From NCBI RefSeq assembly GCF_900105755.1, contig NZ_FNTQ01000001.1, positions 4,216,001-4,280,000 of the forward strand: DNA of 64,000 nucleotides, written 5' to 3'. Under the pieces are notes generated by a model that worked only from the letters and a program-made list of their open reading frames with translations, was not told the DNA's origin and made no database searches. This document shows positions 25,325 to 34,500 of this stretch, piece by piece (the stretch's first letter is position 1; each line of letters starts with the position of its first letter). The translations under genes and the position numbers were made by a program. Source of the DNA: Streptomyces sp. Ag109_O5-10 (GTDB lineage Bacteria; Actinomycetota; Actinomycetes; Streptomycetales; Streptomycetaceae).

Positions 25325-26251
25325 ATGCGCGCTCGATACGGAGTACCCCTGGGAATCGCGGCGTTCGGCGCCGCGGGTGTGTTGTACGCGGCCGGCTACG
25401 AGGTCCGTTCCTTCCGCCTGCGCCGGGTGACGGTCCCGGTCCTCCCGCCGGGGATGCGTCCGCTGCGCGTGCTCCAGGTGTCCGACATCCACATGGTGAG
25501 CGGCCAGCGCAAGAAGCAGCGCTGGCTGCAGTCGCTGGCGGGCCTGCGCCCGGACTTCGTGATCAACACGGGTGACAACCTGTCCGACCCGGAGGCCATC
25601 CCGGAGGTACTGGACGCGCTGGGCCCCCTGATGGAGTTCCCGGGCGCGTACGTCTTCGGCTCCAACGACTACTACGGCCCCAAGCCCCGCAACCCCGCCC
25701 GCTACTTGCTGGAGAAGGTGAACGGCAAGCACGGGCTGAACGGCAACCCGCCGGTCGTCGGCGCGATCCACATCGACTGGGAGGAGTTGCGGGACGGCTT
25801 CGACGGGGCGGGCTGGCTGAACCTCACGAACACGAGGGGCACCCTGAAGATCGAGGGCGCCACGGTCGAGCTGACGGGGCTGGACGACCCGCACATCAAG
25901 CGCGACCGCTATCCGCAGGTGGCGGGCGGTCCGTCCGACACGGCGGACTTCTCGATGGGCGTCGTGCACGCCCCGTACCTGCGCGTCCTGGACTCCTTCA
26001 CGGCGGACAGCTACCCCCTGGTCCTGGCCGGCCACACCCACGGCGGCCAGCTCTGCGTCCCCTTCTACGGCGCCCTGGTCACCAACTGCGACCTGGACGC
26101 GGACCGGGTGAAGGGCCTGTCCACGCACACGGCCGAGGGCCGCACCTCCTACCTGCACGTCTCCGCGGGCTGCGGCACGAACCGCTACACCCCGGTCCGC
26201 TTCGCCTGCCCACCGGAGGCGACGCTGCTGACGCTGGTGGAGCGCGGGTAG
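25325..26251 (+). CDS. Membrane-anchored metallophosphoesterase (YaeI-like)
   Basis: This 308-aa calcineurin-like phosphoesterase carries a single N-terminal hydrophobic anchor (IAAFGAAGVLYAAGY). Its metal motifs are in order: QVSDIHM (D-x-H), INTGDNLSD (GD), FGSNDYY (GN-like), VVHAPYL and the AGHTHGGQL histidine pair. The architecture is that of YaeI/YkuE-type enzymes that act on phospholipid headgroup or lipid A pyrophosphate at the membrane. The specific substrate is not predictable. Confidence 0.92.
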   Translation: MRARYGVPLGIAAFGAAGVLYAAGYEVRSFRLRRVTVPVLPPGMRPLRVLQVSDIHMVSGQRKKQRWLQSLAGLRPDFVINTGDNLSDPEAIPEVLDALGPLMEFPGAYVFGSNDYYGPKPRNPARYLLEKVNGKHGLNGNPPVVGAIHIDWEELRDGFDGAGWLNLTNTRGTLKIEGATVELTGLDDPHIKRDRYPQVAGGPSDTADFSMGVVHAPYLRVLDSFTADSYPLVLAGHTHGGQLCVPFYGALVTNCDLDADRVKGLSTHTAEGRTSYLHVSAGCGTNRYTPVRFACPPEATLLTLVERG

Positions 26252-26357
26252 GCCCGACGGCTCAAGGACCGGAACACTCGACGACCGGAACAAGGGAATA
26301 ACCCACTCGGCGTAGACCGAAATGCCGCACATGCCCCTTTATCCATAATTTGGGGGC

Positions 26358-27119
26358 ATGACGACTCCTCCGATACCCAGGGACATTCCCGACCTCCCCG
26401 CGGTCCCGGGCACGCCCGTACTCATACCCGGACACGTTCCGGCGACGGCCGTGGTCGCCCCCGTCCGCCGCCCCGTGACCGCCGCGTTCCGTCTCCTGAC
26501 GGCCGTGCTGGCGTCGGCGGGTGTGGGGCTGGAACTGCTGCTGGGCAGCTCGGACCGGATCCTGAGCTACTTCGGAGTACAGGCGGCGATACTCCTCGCC
26601 CTGGTCAGCCTCGCCTCGGCCCGCCGGGCCTGGCTGGCGGGCCGTCCGCTGCCCTCGTCCCTGACCGGCGCTGCACTTCTCTACGCCGTGGTCTCGTCGC
26701 TGGTCTACCACCTGCTGCTGGGCCACACGACTCCCCCGTTCTCGATGACGGGCTCGACGCACCTTCCGGTGGCCTGGCACGGGCAGTGGCTGGCCCTGCA
26801 GCTCCTCTACACGGCGGCCCCCGCGGCAGCGCTCCTGGACTGGCTGATCCTCACACCCCCGGGCCGACTCCACCTCCGCCAGACGACGGCGTGGATGCTG
26901 TATCCCCTGGCCTACCTGGCCTTCACCCTCGTCCGGGCCGAGCTGGTCCTTCCCGGCACGCCGGGCCGCTACCTCTACCCCTTCCTGGACGCCGAGCAGC
27001 ACAGCTACCGAGCCACCTTCGCCAACGCCCTCCTCATCGGCCTCGCCTGCTACGCCCTGGCAGTCCTCCTGGTAGCCCTGGACCACACCCGCCCGAACCC
27101 GGTCGGACGCCGCCCCTAA
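26358..27119 (+). CDS. Pr6Pr-family integral membrane protein
   Basis: This 253-aa membrane protein has a Pro-rich cytosolic N-terminus (about 40 residues) followed by six hydrophobic helices. The motifs FGVQAAILLALVSL, HLPVAWHGQWLALQLLYTAAPAAALLDWLI and YPFLDAEQHSY match the Pr6Pr (FAR-17a/AIG1-like) family. In animals, the related AIG1 and ADTRP proteins are serine hydrolases of bioactive lipids. A Thr/His pair is visible (Thr in FGVQ segment less sure), so activity is uncertain. It is the last gene before tRNA-Pro. Confidence 0.8.
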   Translation: MTTPPIPRDIPDLPAVPGTPVLIPGHVPATAVVAPVRRPVTAAFRLLTAVLASAGVGLELLLGSSDRILSYFGVQAAILLALVSLASARRAWLAGRPLPSSLTGAALLYAVVSSLVYHLLLGHTTPPFSMTGSTHLPVAWHGQWLALQLLYTAAPAAALLDWLILTPPGRLHLRQTTAWMLYPLAYLAFTLVRAELVLPGTPGRYLYPFLDAEQHSYRATFANALLIGLACYALAVLLVALDHTRPNPVGRRP

Positions 27120-27193
27120 ACCGGATTTCGTCTCCAGCCACCAGTGGGCTAAAGTAAACGACGTCGCCGCGACAAGCAGCAAAGCAGCGACAC

Positions 27194-27267
27194 CGGGGTG
27201 TAGCGCAGCTTGGCAGCGCGCTTCGTTCGGGACGAAGAGGTCGTGGGTTCAAATCCCGCCACCCCGA
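27194..27267 (+). tRNA. tRNA-Pro (anticodon CGG)
   Basis: This 74-nt gene has acceptor arms CGGGGTG and CACCCCG with discriminator A, a GCGC D-stem around AGCTTGGCA, and anticodon stem CTTCG/CGAAG with loop TTCGGGA (anticodon CGG). Its T arm is GTGGG-TTCAAAT-CCCGC, and no CCA is encoded. Its 3' half (27221-27268) is repeated perfectly at 38420-38467, so it served as an integration target. Confidence 0.97.
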
Positions 27268-27268
27268 C
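27221..27268 (+). repeat. Left att core: 3' half of tRNA-Pro, 48-bp direct repeat
   Basis: From the anticodon stem to one base past the discriminator, this segment is identical over 48 bp to 38420-38467. Crossovers of tyrosine integrases at tRNA anticodon-loop-to-3'-end segments give exactly this signature. The tRNA remains intact on this side. Confidence 0.9.
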
Positions 27269-27281
27269 GCTGAAGTACCAG

Positions 27282-27320
27282 GTCAGGGGCCTGATCCACT
27301 TGATGGATCAGGCCCCTGAC
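27282..27320 (+). terminator. Hairpin terminator downstream of tRNA-Pro
   Basis: A perfect 17-bp inverted repeat (27282-27298 with 27304-27320, arm GTCAGGGGCCTGATCCA) closes on a 5-nt loop. It is element-side sequence. The presumed original chromosomal terminator lies at 38482-38515. Confidence 0.8.
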
Positions 27321-27337
27321 TGGTTCCTGGAGATCGT

Positions 27338-27363
27338 TTGGGAGAAATCTGGGAGAAGATCTT
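27338..27363 (+). repeat. Left arm-type repeat of the island
   Basis: Two GGGAGAA units sit in direct orientation (TTGGGAGAAATCTGGGAGAA...). The same 26 bp with one substitution lies at 38299-38324 inside the right end. In the circular form the two copies would flank the att core about 70 and 95 bp away, as integrase arm sites do. Confidence 0.65.
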
Positions 27364-27510
27364 GGTCGGCTTCTCCCGGGAGCAGTCTCCAGTGCCGCAG
27401 GAAGAGCGGCGCCTGCGCGCCCTCGGACCTGCGCGTTCGCGAATCCAGGGCTCGTGGCTGACCAGGAACACCGCGGCGGGCCGCCCCAACGGTCGTTAGG
27501 AACACCGCAC

Positions 27511-28191
27511 ATGGCAGGTCACCCCTCGACATCCCCCCACGACCATGCCCGTGCGCTCGCCCAGCGGGTACGGGCGTTGCGGGAGGACCGCGGGTGGACG
27601 CGGGAACGGCTGGCCAAGGAAGCGGGCATCGCCGTCGGAACGCTGGGCCGCCTGGAGAGCGAGGGAGCGATCCAGCCAGGTTTCTTCACGGTCGGCGCGG
27701 TCGCCGGGGCTCTTGCAGTCTCCCTCGATGATCTGTTCCGGGAGACCAGGGCCACCCCTGGCCTCTGGTCCGTCGGCTACGAGGGCCGGGACATCGACTC
27801 CTTCGTCGCCTCACTGCTCGACAGCCGCATTGATGTGGTGGCGGACGTTCGGCTCACGCCGATCAGTCGCAAGAAGGGCTTCAGCAAGACCCGCCTCGGG
27901 GTGGCGCTCGCCGAGGCCGGCATCGAGTACACCCACCTGCGTGGCCTGGGGAATCCCAAGGACAACCGGGAGCCGTTCTGGGACGGCCGCCTCGAAGTGG
28001 GCAGGGCGCGGTTCCGTGGGCTGCTGGCATCCGAGGAAGCCCAGTCCGATCTCGACCGCCTCGCCGAGCACGCCCGGCAGTTCCGGGTCGCGGTGCTGTG
28101 CTTCGAGAAGGACGAGAGCCGCTGCCACCGGCAGGTCGTCCTGGAGACCGTTCGAAAGCGGGCCGCCGTACCCGTAACACCCCTGGCCTGA
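27511..28191 (+). CDS. XRE-type HTH fused to DUF488 domain
   Basis: This 226-aa protein has an N-terminal helix-turn-helix of XRE type (RVRALREDRGWTRERLAKEAGIAVGTLGRLES, residues about 17-75). A DUF488 domain follows (LWSVGYEGRDIDSFVASLL, DVRLTPISRKKGFSK, HLRGLGNP, VLCFEKDESRCHRQ). DUF488 proteins have a conserved Arg/Cys/His set but no settled activity. The ATG at 27511 follows AGGA at a good distance; the frame opens further upstream at 27454. It is 86 bp from the next gene and in the same direction, and the two probably work together. Confidence 0.85.
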   Translation: MAGHPSTSPHDHARALAQRVRALREDRGWTRERLAKEAGIAVGTLGRLESEGAIQPGFFTVGAVAGALAVSLDDLFRETRATPGLWSVGYEGRDIDSFVASLLDSRIDVVADVRLTPISRKKGFSKTRLGVALAEAGIEYTHLRGLGNPKDNREPFWDGRLEVGRARFRGLLASEEAQSDLDRLAEHARQFRVAVLCFEKDESRCHRQVVLETVRKRAAVPVTPLA

Positions 28192-28277
28192 CTTTTCCCC
28201 TCCCCCGCGTACGCACCCTTGCCAGTGGCGCATGCCTCTCCTCCAATCGGATCGGGGAGAACTGCGGAGGGGGAGCC

Positions 28278-29096
28278 ATGCGATCAGGGAACCGCCAGCG
28301 TGCAACCATCATGATCACGGTCAAGACGTATCCGGAGCTGTCGAACAAGTACCGCGAGACCAGTTGTGTGGCAGGCATACGCCTGGACCAGGGGGCACCG
28401 CAGCACGTACGCCTCTTCCCCGTGCCGTTCCGGCTCCTGGCCGAGGACGCCCAGTTCTCCAAGTACTCGATCATCGAGGTCGACGTCGAGCCGCACGGCA
28501 AGAAGGATCCCCGGCCCGAGAGCCTGCGTCCGGACCTCGACACGCTCAAGATCGTGGGTGCCATACCGTCGGGCGGCGACTGGAGACAGCGGTACAGGCA
28601 CATCGAGCCACTGGTCTCGCCGTCCCTGTGCGCGATCAAGAGGGAGCAGCAGGAGCGTGGCACCTCGCTGGGCATCTTCCGCCCCACCGAGGTCAGCTTT
28701 CGGCTCACGGCGGCCGAACCCTGGTCGGAATCCAAGGCTGCACTCGCCGGCCAACTCGACCTCTTCGAGCAGGACCTGGCGCCGCTGGAATGGGTACCCC
28801 TGGACTTCCGCTACCGCTTCCGCTGCACGGACGAGGACTGCCCCACCCACGACATGGGACTGAAGGACTGGGAGGCCGGCGCTTCCTACCGCAAGTTCCT
28901 GCACAAGTACGGCGAGCGCGCTGTACAGGACAAGCTGCGGGAGACCTGGTACGACTCGATCTTCGCTCCCGACCGTGCCGTGCACTTCTTCGTCGGCAAT
29001 ATGGCGGCTCATCCTCGGACGTTCATGCTGCTGGGCCTGTTTTATCCGAAGGCGAATGTCATCCGGTTCGTCCAGGACAGCCTGTTCGGTGACTGA
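28278..29096 (+). CDS. Unknown protein paired with DUF488, conserved accessory family
   Basis: This 272-aa protein, beginning MRSGNRQRATIMITVKTYPE, follows a strong GGAGGGGGAG site. Visible motifs include a Gly/Arg-rich N-terminal domain (SCVAGIRLDQGAPQHVRLFP), RYRFRC-x4-CPTHD around residue 186 (a possible Cys/His metal knuckle), and HFFVGNMAAHPRTFMLLGLFYP near the C-terminus. I recall similar proteins beside DUF488 genes in other accessory regions but know no function. The pair may be a regulated defence or stress module; that is inference from location. Confidence 0.75.
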   Translation: MRSGNRQRATIMITVKTYPELSNKYRETSCVAGIRLDQGAPQHVRLFPVPFRLLAEDAQFSKYSIIEVDVEPHGKKDPRPESLRPDLDTLKIVGAIPSGGDWRQRYRHIEPLVSPSLCAIKREQQERGTSLGIFRPTEVSFRLTAAEPWSESKAALAGQLDLFEQDLAPLEWVPLDFRYRFRCTDEDCPTHDMGLKDWEAGASYRKFLHKYGERAVQDKLRETWYDSIFAPDRAVHFFVGNMAAHPRTFMLLGLFYPKANVIRFVQDSLFGD

Positions 29097-29177
29097 CGCG
29101 AGGGTGTGACATGAGGCTGATCCTGTGGAGTGGACACCCTGACAATGGATCTTGATGGCTCAGGGAGGGATGTCCAG

Positions 29178-29492
29178 GTGGGACGCAAGTCTCCGTATTC
29201 GGAGGAGTTCCGGAAAGACGCTGTCGCGCTCTACCGCGCCGCCGCCGGGAAGCGGACGTACGCGGCGGTGGCCGCGGATCTCGGCATCACCGCGGAGTCG
29301 CTGCGGACGTGGGTCCGCAAGGACGAGGCCCAGGCCGCGTCCGGACACGGTGACGGGGGCGGGAGTGAGGCGGAGGAGCTGGCCCGGCTGCGGGCGGAGA
29401 ACACTCGGCTGCTCAAGGCCGAGAAGGAGTGGCACCTGGAGCGCGAGATCCTGCGCCGGGCAGCCGCCTGTTTCGCTCGCGAGGTGAAGTGA
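29178..29492 (+). CDS. IS3-family transposase OrfA (HTH)
   Basis: This 104-aa protein contains the transposase_8-type helix-turn-helix RKSPYSEEFRKDAVALYRAA...YAAVAADLGITAESLRTWVRK, then a Leu/Ala-rich coiled coil (LARLRAENTRLLKAEKEWHLEREILRR). I chose the GTG at 29178 because CAGGGAGGGA lies 8 nt before it. An ATG at 29145 in the same frame is possible. It overlaps OrfB by 64 bp in the -1 frame, so an OrfAB fusion by ribosomal frameshifting is expected. Confidence 0.88.
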   Translation: MGRKSPYSEEFRKDAVALYRAAAGKRTYAAVAADLGITAESLRTWVRKDEAQAASGHGDGGGSEAEELARLRAENTRLLKAEKEWHLEREILRRAAACFAREVK

Positions 29493-30388
29493 GACCCCAC
29501 CGCTGGGACTTCATCTCCGACAACCGCGCCGACTTCGGCGTCAAGCGGATCTGCCGGGTGCTCGGGACATCTCGCGCCGGCTACTACCGGCACTTGGCCA
29601 CCGAGCAGGCCCGCGCCGAGCGCCAGGCCGAGGAGAAACGGACCGTGGCCGAGATCCGGGCCATCCACGCCGAGCACCATGGCGCTTACGGCGCTCCCCG
29701 CGTGCATGCCGAACTCCGTGCCCGCGGACACGGGATCAGCCGAAAGCGCGTCACCCGGCTGATGCGGATCAACCACATCGTCGGCCGGCACCTACGCAAG
29801 AAGAAGCGCACCACGATCGCGGACAGGACCGCGCCACCCGCGCCGGACCTGGTGATGCGCGATTTCACCGCGGACACGCTGAACACCAGGTGGTGCGGCG
29901 ACATCACCTACATAGCCGTCGGCACGTCGTGGCTCTACCTCGCCACGGTGATCGACATCTGCTCGAGAAAGGTGGTGGGCTGGTCAATCGCCGACCACAT
30001 GCGGACTTCCCTGGTCACCGACGCGATCGAGATGGCTGTGGCCACCCGCGGCGGCCGGGTCCATGGCGTCGTTTTTCACACCGACAGGGGCGCCCAGTAC
30101 GGCGTGGCCGCCTTCGCCAAGGTCTGCCGCCGGCACGGCATCCGCCGCAGCATGGGCCGGGTCGGCTCGAGCTATGACAATGCCCTCGCCGAGTCGTTCT
30201 TCCAGGGCCTCAAGCGCGAATTGCTCCATGGCCGCCGCTGGACCTCGAAGGCGCAGACCCGGCTGGAGCTGTTCCGCTGGCTGTCGTACTACAACCGGCG
30301 CCGTCGGCACTCCGCGCTCGGCTACCTCACACCAGTCGAGTTCGAACAGCGTCTGATCGCATCACATACTCTGTCACTCGTCGCATGA
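29429..30388 (+). CDS. IS3-family transposase OrfB (DDE integrase core)
   Basis: The 319-codon frame is expressed as the C-terminal part of OrfAB. It contains the HTH_21-like segment (IHAEHHGAYGAPRVHAELRARG) and a complete retroviral-integrase-type DDE core: Asp in WCGDITYI, Asp in VVFHTDRGAQY and Glu in NALAESFFQGLKRE, followed by YNRRRRHSALGYLTP. The catalytic set is intact and there is no internal stop, so the element may be active. I could not pinpoint the slippery sequence in the 29429-29492 overlap. Confidence 0.92.
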   Translation: MAPGARDPAPGSRLFRSRGEVRPHRWDFISDNRADFGVKRICRVLGTSRAGYYRHLATEQARAERQAEEKRTVAEIRAIHAEHHGAYGAPRVHAELRARGHGISRKRVTRLMRINHIVGRHLRKKKRTTIADRTAPPAPDLVMRDFTADTLNTRWCGDITYIAVGTSWLYLATVIDICSRKVVGWSIADHMRTSLVTDAIEMAVATRGGRVHGVVFHTDRGAQYGVAAFAKVCRRHGIRRSMGRVGSSYDNALAESFFQGLKRELLHGRRWTSKAQTRLELFRWLSYYNRRRRHSALGYLTPVEFEQRLIASHTLSLVA

Positions 30389-30421
30389 AACCCGGTGTCT
30401 ACTCCCGGGAATCAACCTCAC

Positions 30422-30526
30422 GTGGACAACTACACGGAAATCTATGATCAGTTGAGAGACAGCGCCCTCGACCCGTCGGAGACTCGCACCCACATCGCAC
30501 GCATCAGCAAGGAGCTCGAAGAGTGA
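30422..30526 (+). pseudogene. 3' stub of an XRE/DUF5753 regulator cut by the IS
   Basis: Directly after the right IS end the frame reads VDNYTEIYDQLRDSALDP, continues to RISKELEE, and stops at 30524-30526. This is the characteristic C-terminus of Streptomyces HTH-DUF5753 proteins. About 34 codons survive, and the 5' part is nowhere in the left flank. Its GTGA overlap with the following DUF397 gene is the normal arrangement of this pair. Confidence 0.75.
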
Positions 30527-30780
30527 GCACGCCCAGCATGGCCGCCCCGCACGACGTCACGACAGCCCAGTACGACGTCGATCTCCCGCACGCGCGGTGG
30601 CGGAAGAGCTCGTACAGCGGGGGTGCGAACGACTGCGTGGAAGTCGCGGAACTGGGCGAGCGCGCCGCAGTGCGCGACTCCAAGGACATCAGCCGTGGGC
30701 CGTTGCTGTTCTCGAAGGTGGCGGTGCGCGCGCTGGTCGGCGGAATCACCAGCGGGGCAACCAGTACGCGTCATGGCTGA
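30523..30780 (+). CDS. DUF397-domain small protein
   Basis: This 85-aa protein has the DUF397 signature RWRKSSYSGGANDCVEVAELG...VRDSKDISRGPLLFS. DUF397 proteins usually act with the upstream XRE/DUF5753 regulator (BldB- or toxin-antitoxin-like roles have been proposed). Here the partner is broken by the insertion sequence, so this gene is an orphan that may have lost its promoter. The GTG at 30523 overlaps the stub's stop codon. Confidence 0.88.
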   Translation: MSTPSMAAPHDVTTAQYDVDLPHARWRKSSYSGGANDCVEVAELGERAAVRDSKDISRGPLLFSKVAVRALVGGITSGATSTRHG

Positions 30781-31088
30781 GCAGCCAGCGAGGGAGTCGT
30801 GCGTCGCTCAGCAATGAAGCAACACGACCGGCGGGGGCTGGCGCCGGAGGAGCCCCCGCCGTGCAACGCGCGGCTGGAAGCCGCTCCCTCGGGCGGAGGG
30901 CAATCGACCGCACACTCGCGGGCAGAGCGTAGCGGGCGCGGCACTGCCGGATCGGCCGCCAGGTTGATGGTCTTCTGGGGAGGTTTCGGTGACCTGCGCC
31001 ATCCGTCCCCGGCTGGGTGCTCGCCCAGTCTCCGTGCCCCTGGGAACTGCATCTATACCAAGGGGGCCAAGCGCGAGATGATGGCCAA
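30781..31088. other. Gap between DUF397 and the NTPase operon
   Basis: This stretch of about 308 bp holds one hairpin terminator (30829-30861) and presumably the promoter of the two-gene NTPase operon near 30980-31080, where the sequence is AT-richer. The open frames in it lack homology or a good ribosome-binding site. Confidence 0.4.
30829..30861 (+). terminator. Hairpin terminator after DUF397
   Basis: The 11-bp perfect arms CGGCGGGGGCT (30829-30839) and AGCCCCCGCCG (30851-30861) enclose an 11-nt loop. It separates the DUF397 unit from the NTPase pair. Confidence 0.7.
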
Positions 31089-31511
31089 GTGTCTGGACGT
31101 ACGCAGAAGTGGATCGGGATCGGCTCCGGGAGCGCCATCGTCGTAGGTCTCGTGTCCTACTTCGCCATAGTCGGCCTGGATAAGGCGGACAAGCTGTCCA
31201 GTGTGCTCGGCCTGCTCCTCAGTATCGCCAGCTTCGTCATGGGGTGGCTCGGCTATGCCAGGGAGAATGAGGCTGGCCAGTCGGTCCAGAATGCATCGGT
31301 GGGCGGAGGCGTCACCCAGGTATCCGGCACTCAGGGCAACGTACGCATCCAGCGCCGGGGAGTGCCGACCAGCCCATCTTCAGGGCCTCCTTCACCCGGA
31401 GCAGGAGGAATTTCGGAAAGCGGGCAGGTCGTGGGCGGGAGTTCTGTCGGCGGCCATGTGGAGCAGGTTTCGGACACTGGCGGTGACGTGCACATCGAAG
31501 AGGAGCCGTGA
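31089..31511 (+). CDS. Two-TM protein with C-terminal repeated signalling-like motif (putative membrane effector)
   Basis: From GTG 31089 the protein is 140 aa. Two hydrophobic helices (about residues 12-29 and 37-55) form a short hairpin. After a hydrophilic linker the motif SVGGGVTQVSGTQGNVRI (residues 70-87) appears, and a second copy, SVGGHVEQVSDTGGDVHI (119-136), ends the protein. The same motif is at the N-terminus of the NTPase encoded next, whose GTG overlaps this stop codon by 4 bp. Two-helix proteins linked to STAND NTPases in this way often are pore-forming effectors, which is inference here. A farther upstream start at 31017 is open but has no good ribosome-binding site. Confidence 0.7.
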   Translation: MSGRTQKWIGIGSGSAIVVGLVSYFAIVGLDKADKLSSVLGLLLSIASFVMGWLGYARENEAGQSVQNASVGGGVTQVSGTQGNVRIQRRGVPTSPSSGPPSPGAGGISESGQVVGGSSVGGHVEQVSDTGGDVHIEEEP

Positions 31512-34500
31512 TCGAAGGGCTTCGCCGATTGGCAGCGCGGCTCTGGCGCACCGGATCTACCTCCCCTGGACCGGCATCGCAGCAGGTCAGCCATACGACG
31601 GTCCACGGCGATGTGGTCCAGATCAGCGGAGTGGGCGGTGACCTGAGCCTTTCCCTGGATAAGCGCCTCCTGGCAACGGCTCTGGCACCAAACCTAGATC
31701 CTGCTGGAACGCTTGCTGCGCTCAGTGCGACGGTAAAACCGTTCATCCGGCGAGCACAGAGTGCGCAGCCTGTGTTTGGTATGGCTTCACGCCCTGATAC
31801 CGACAACCTCCTAGCCCGGCTCTTGACCCCGGAGTGTCCGCAAGTCGTGGTGTGTGAGGGTGGAGCGGGCCTGGGCAAGTCCGCCGTGGTCGCAGACGTT
31901 CTCGCGAAGCTCACAACCCGTGGGTGGATCGCTGTCGCCCTATCGATGGACGCTGTCAAAGCAGAGACACAGACAGCCGCAGCTTTGGGCGCGCAGCAGG
32001 TCGGTCCGGTGGTCTCCCCCGCCCAGATGCTCATGAGTGCCTCCGAGGGAAGGCCAGCCATCCTGGTGGTGGACCAACTGGACGCCGTAAGCACCTACAG
32101 CGGGCGGATGCCCGACGCCTACGAAGCCGTCGATGAGATGCTCGGCGAACTCTCCGCGGCCTCGAACGTGAAGGTGCTCCTGGCGGCCCGCACCGTCGAC
32201 ATCGGCAAGGACCCGAGGCTGTCAGGACTCGTCGCCCAGCAAAGCCGAGTGGAGCGTTTTCCGGTGCAGGCTCTGAGCGACGCGGCGGTCCAGGACGCCC
32301 TCGCAGCAACCGGGATCACCACAGGGCAGGTGGGACCGGTCACACTCGGGTTGCTGAGAGTGCCCCTCAACTTCTCGGTCTTCAGCAGGCTGTCCCCTGC
32401 AGCCAGAACCGCGCCGTATCGCACCTTGCAGGAGTTGTACGTGCGGTACACCGAAGAGCAGCGCACCGCGATCGAAGAGCAGATCGGACCCGGTGTGTGG
32501 AAAGGCATCACGGGCTCCCTCGTTGCTTGGATGAGCCGGAACGAGACCCTCACCGCACCAACAGGGTCTCTAGAGGACTACGCCCAAGCCCATGTCGGTG
32601 TCCTGGAATCGGCTGGCGTCCTGGTCCGCTCAAGCCTCGACCGGATCGGCTTCTTCCACGAGACCTACTTCGACTTCCTCTTTGCGCGAGCCTTCATTGC
32701 CTCCGGCGGAGATGTCCACGGCTTCCTCGCCGAGTCCGGCCAGCACCTCTTCCGGAGAGCTCAAACGAGACAACTCCTCGAGTACCTGTTGGCCGACGAC
32801 AATCGCCGTCAGTTCCACCGCGTTGTTATCCAACTCCTGACCTCACAAGACATACGCCCCCACCTGAGGGACGTCGTTCTCACCGTTCTGCAGCAGATGG
32901 AAGCGCGCGCGGAAGACTGGCAAGCCGTAGAAGCCCTCGCCTGGGACTCGACACTGGTGGCCAGCAGAATCCGGGGACTCCTTTCTGCGCCAAAGTGGTT
33001 CGACGCCTCTGACCACGATGACCGGTGGGAAGGCTGGCTGCGAGCGGAGCCTCGACGCAGCCTCATTCAGCCGGTCCTGCTCGTTGCGGCGCGGCAGCGA
33101 CCCCAACGCGCCGAAGAACTGCTCCGCCCCTACCTCGGCGCGTCTCCGGAATGGGACCGGTACCTCGCGTCGCTGGTCCACTGGTCACTCACCCCCGAAA
33201 TGGCTGACTTTGCAGCAGAGGCCATCACCCGGGGCCTTCTGGACGAAGTGCAACCAACGGTTGCGGTGAACAGCGACTTCTGGTCCCTTCTCCATCCGTT
33301 GGCAAGCACCGCCCCGGAAGCCACCGCGCGACTGATCGGCGCCTACCTCCGGCGCCACCGCCACCGGGCAGAGGAGGACGGCGCCGGCGACCCCTTCGAT
33401 GCCGGGAACCTGACCACCCATTCACAGAGCGCCCACTTCGTCCTGACCACCACCGCCCACGGGGCTCCCCGGGTCTTCACGGAGGAAGTCCTGGACTTCG
33501 TGATCACCGTCGCGAGCGCCAGTGTGGGGCAACGAAGCCGACCCTACGCATCGGGCGGGCGGTGGTCCTTGCAGCACGCAGGCGGCTACAGCGTGGACAC
33601 CGCCCTGTTCCAAGCCCTGGACGCAGCCCTGCAATCTCTCGCGAACGCCGAGCCAGCCAGTGCACGCACGTTCCTCGAGCAGCTCACCGCCTTGGACGCG
33701 CCCGCCCTGGAGCTCCGCTTCCTCGCCTGCCGACTGCACACAGCGCTCGGCAACAACGACGAGGCCATTGCATGGCTGCTGGCCGCTGAGGAGAATCTCC
33801 GGCTCGGGTACCTGGACACTACGCGTTGGGCGTCACGCGGGCTCATCGCCGCGGCGACGGTCAACTGCAGCGTCGAGGCGTTGGAAAACCTGGTTTCGGC
33901 CCTCATGGACTACTACTCCAGATGGGAGCGCAGCGTCGAAGGACGGAGATGGTGGGGGCTGGCCCAGTACGAACTCCTCTCGGCAGTAGACGAGACAAGG
34001 AGAAGCCCCGCCGTCCAGCGCCGGCTCGCTGAATGGCAGCGGAAGTTTCCAGATTGGTCGCCCCAACCTCCCAAAGAACTCAGAGCAAGCGGCATCGGTT
34101 CCCCCATCCCAGCAGGCAAAGCCCAGCTCATGACCGATCACCAGTGGCGACTCGCTCTCGCCAAGCACGCGTCTCCCGAGATAGAACGGCACTGGTTGAC
34201 AGGCGGAGCAGACGAGCTGGCCCAGGTCCTCGGAGAGCGAGCACAACAGGAACCCGAACGGTTCACACGTCTCGCCCTGAGTCTCGACGCATCATTCCCG
34301 GCCTGCTATCTCGACGCCGTCATCCGAAACGCGGGCCCTCGCCTGGATCCCGCGCTGTGGGGGCAGTTGTGTGTCCACGCCCGTTCCATCGCAGGTGAGG
34401 CTGTCACGTACGCCATCTGCCATGTCATACAGACCATTCCGGCGCTCTGCGACCCTGAGGTCATCACCGTTCTACAGCAATGTGCAGGCGATCTGGACGC

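Larger units (their letters stand above)
29112..30420 (+). mobile_element. IS3-family insertion sequence, about 1.31 kb
   Basis: The boundaries are 27-bp imperfect terminal inverted repeats (29112-29138 and 30394-30420; 18 of 27 positions match, ending in TGAGG at the outside and GACACC inside). It contains overlapping OrfA and OrfB in a -1 frame relation, as in IS3 elements. I see no target-site duplication, which suggests recombination or decay at one end. It abuts the 3' stub of an XRE regulator, so it deleted or displaced the rest of that gene. Confidence 0.88.
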
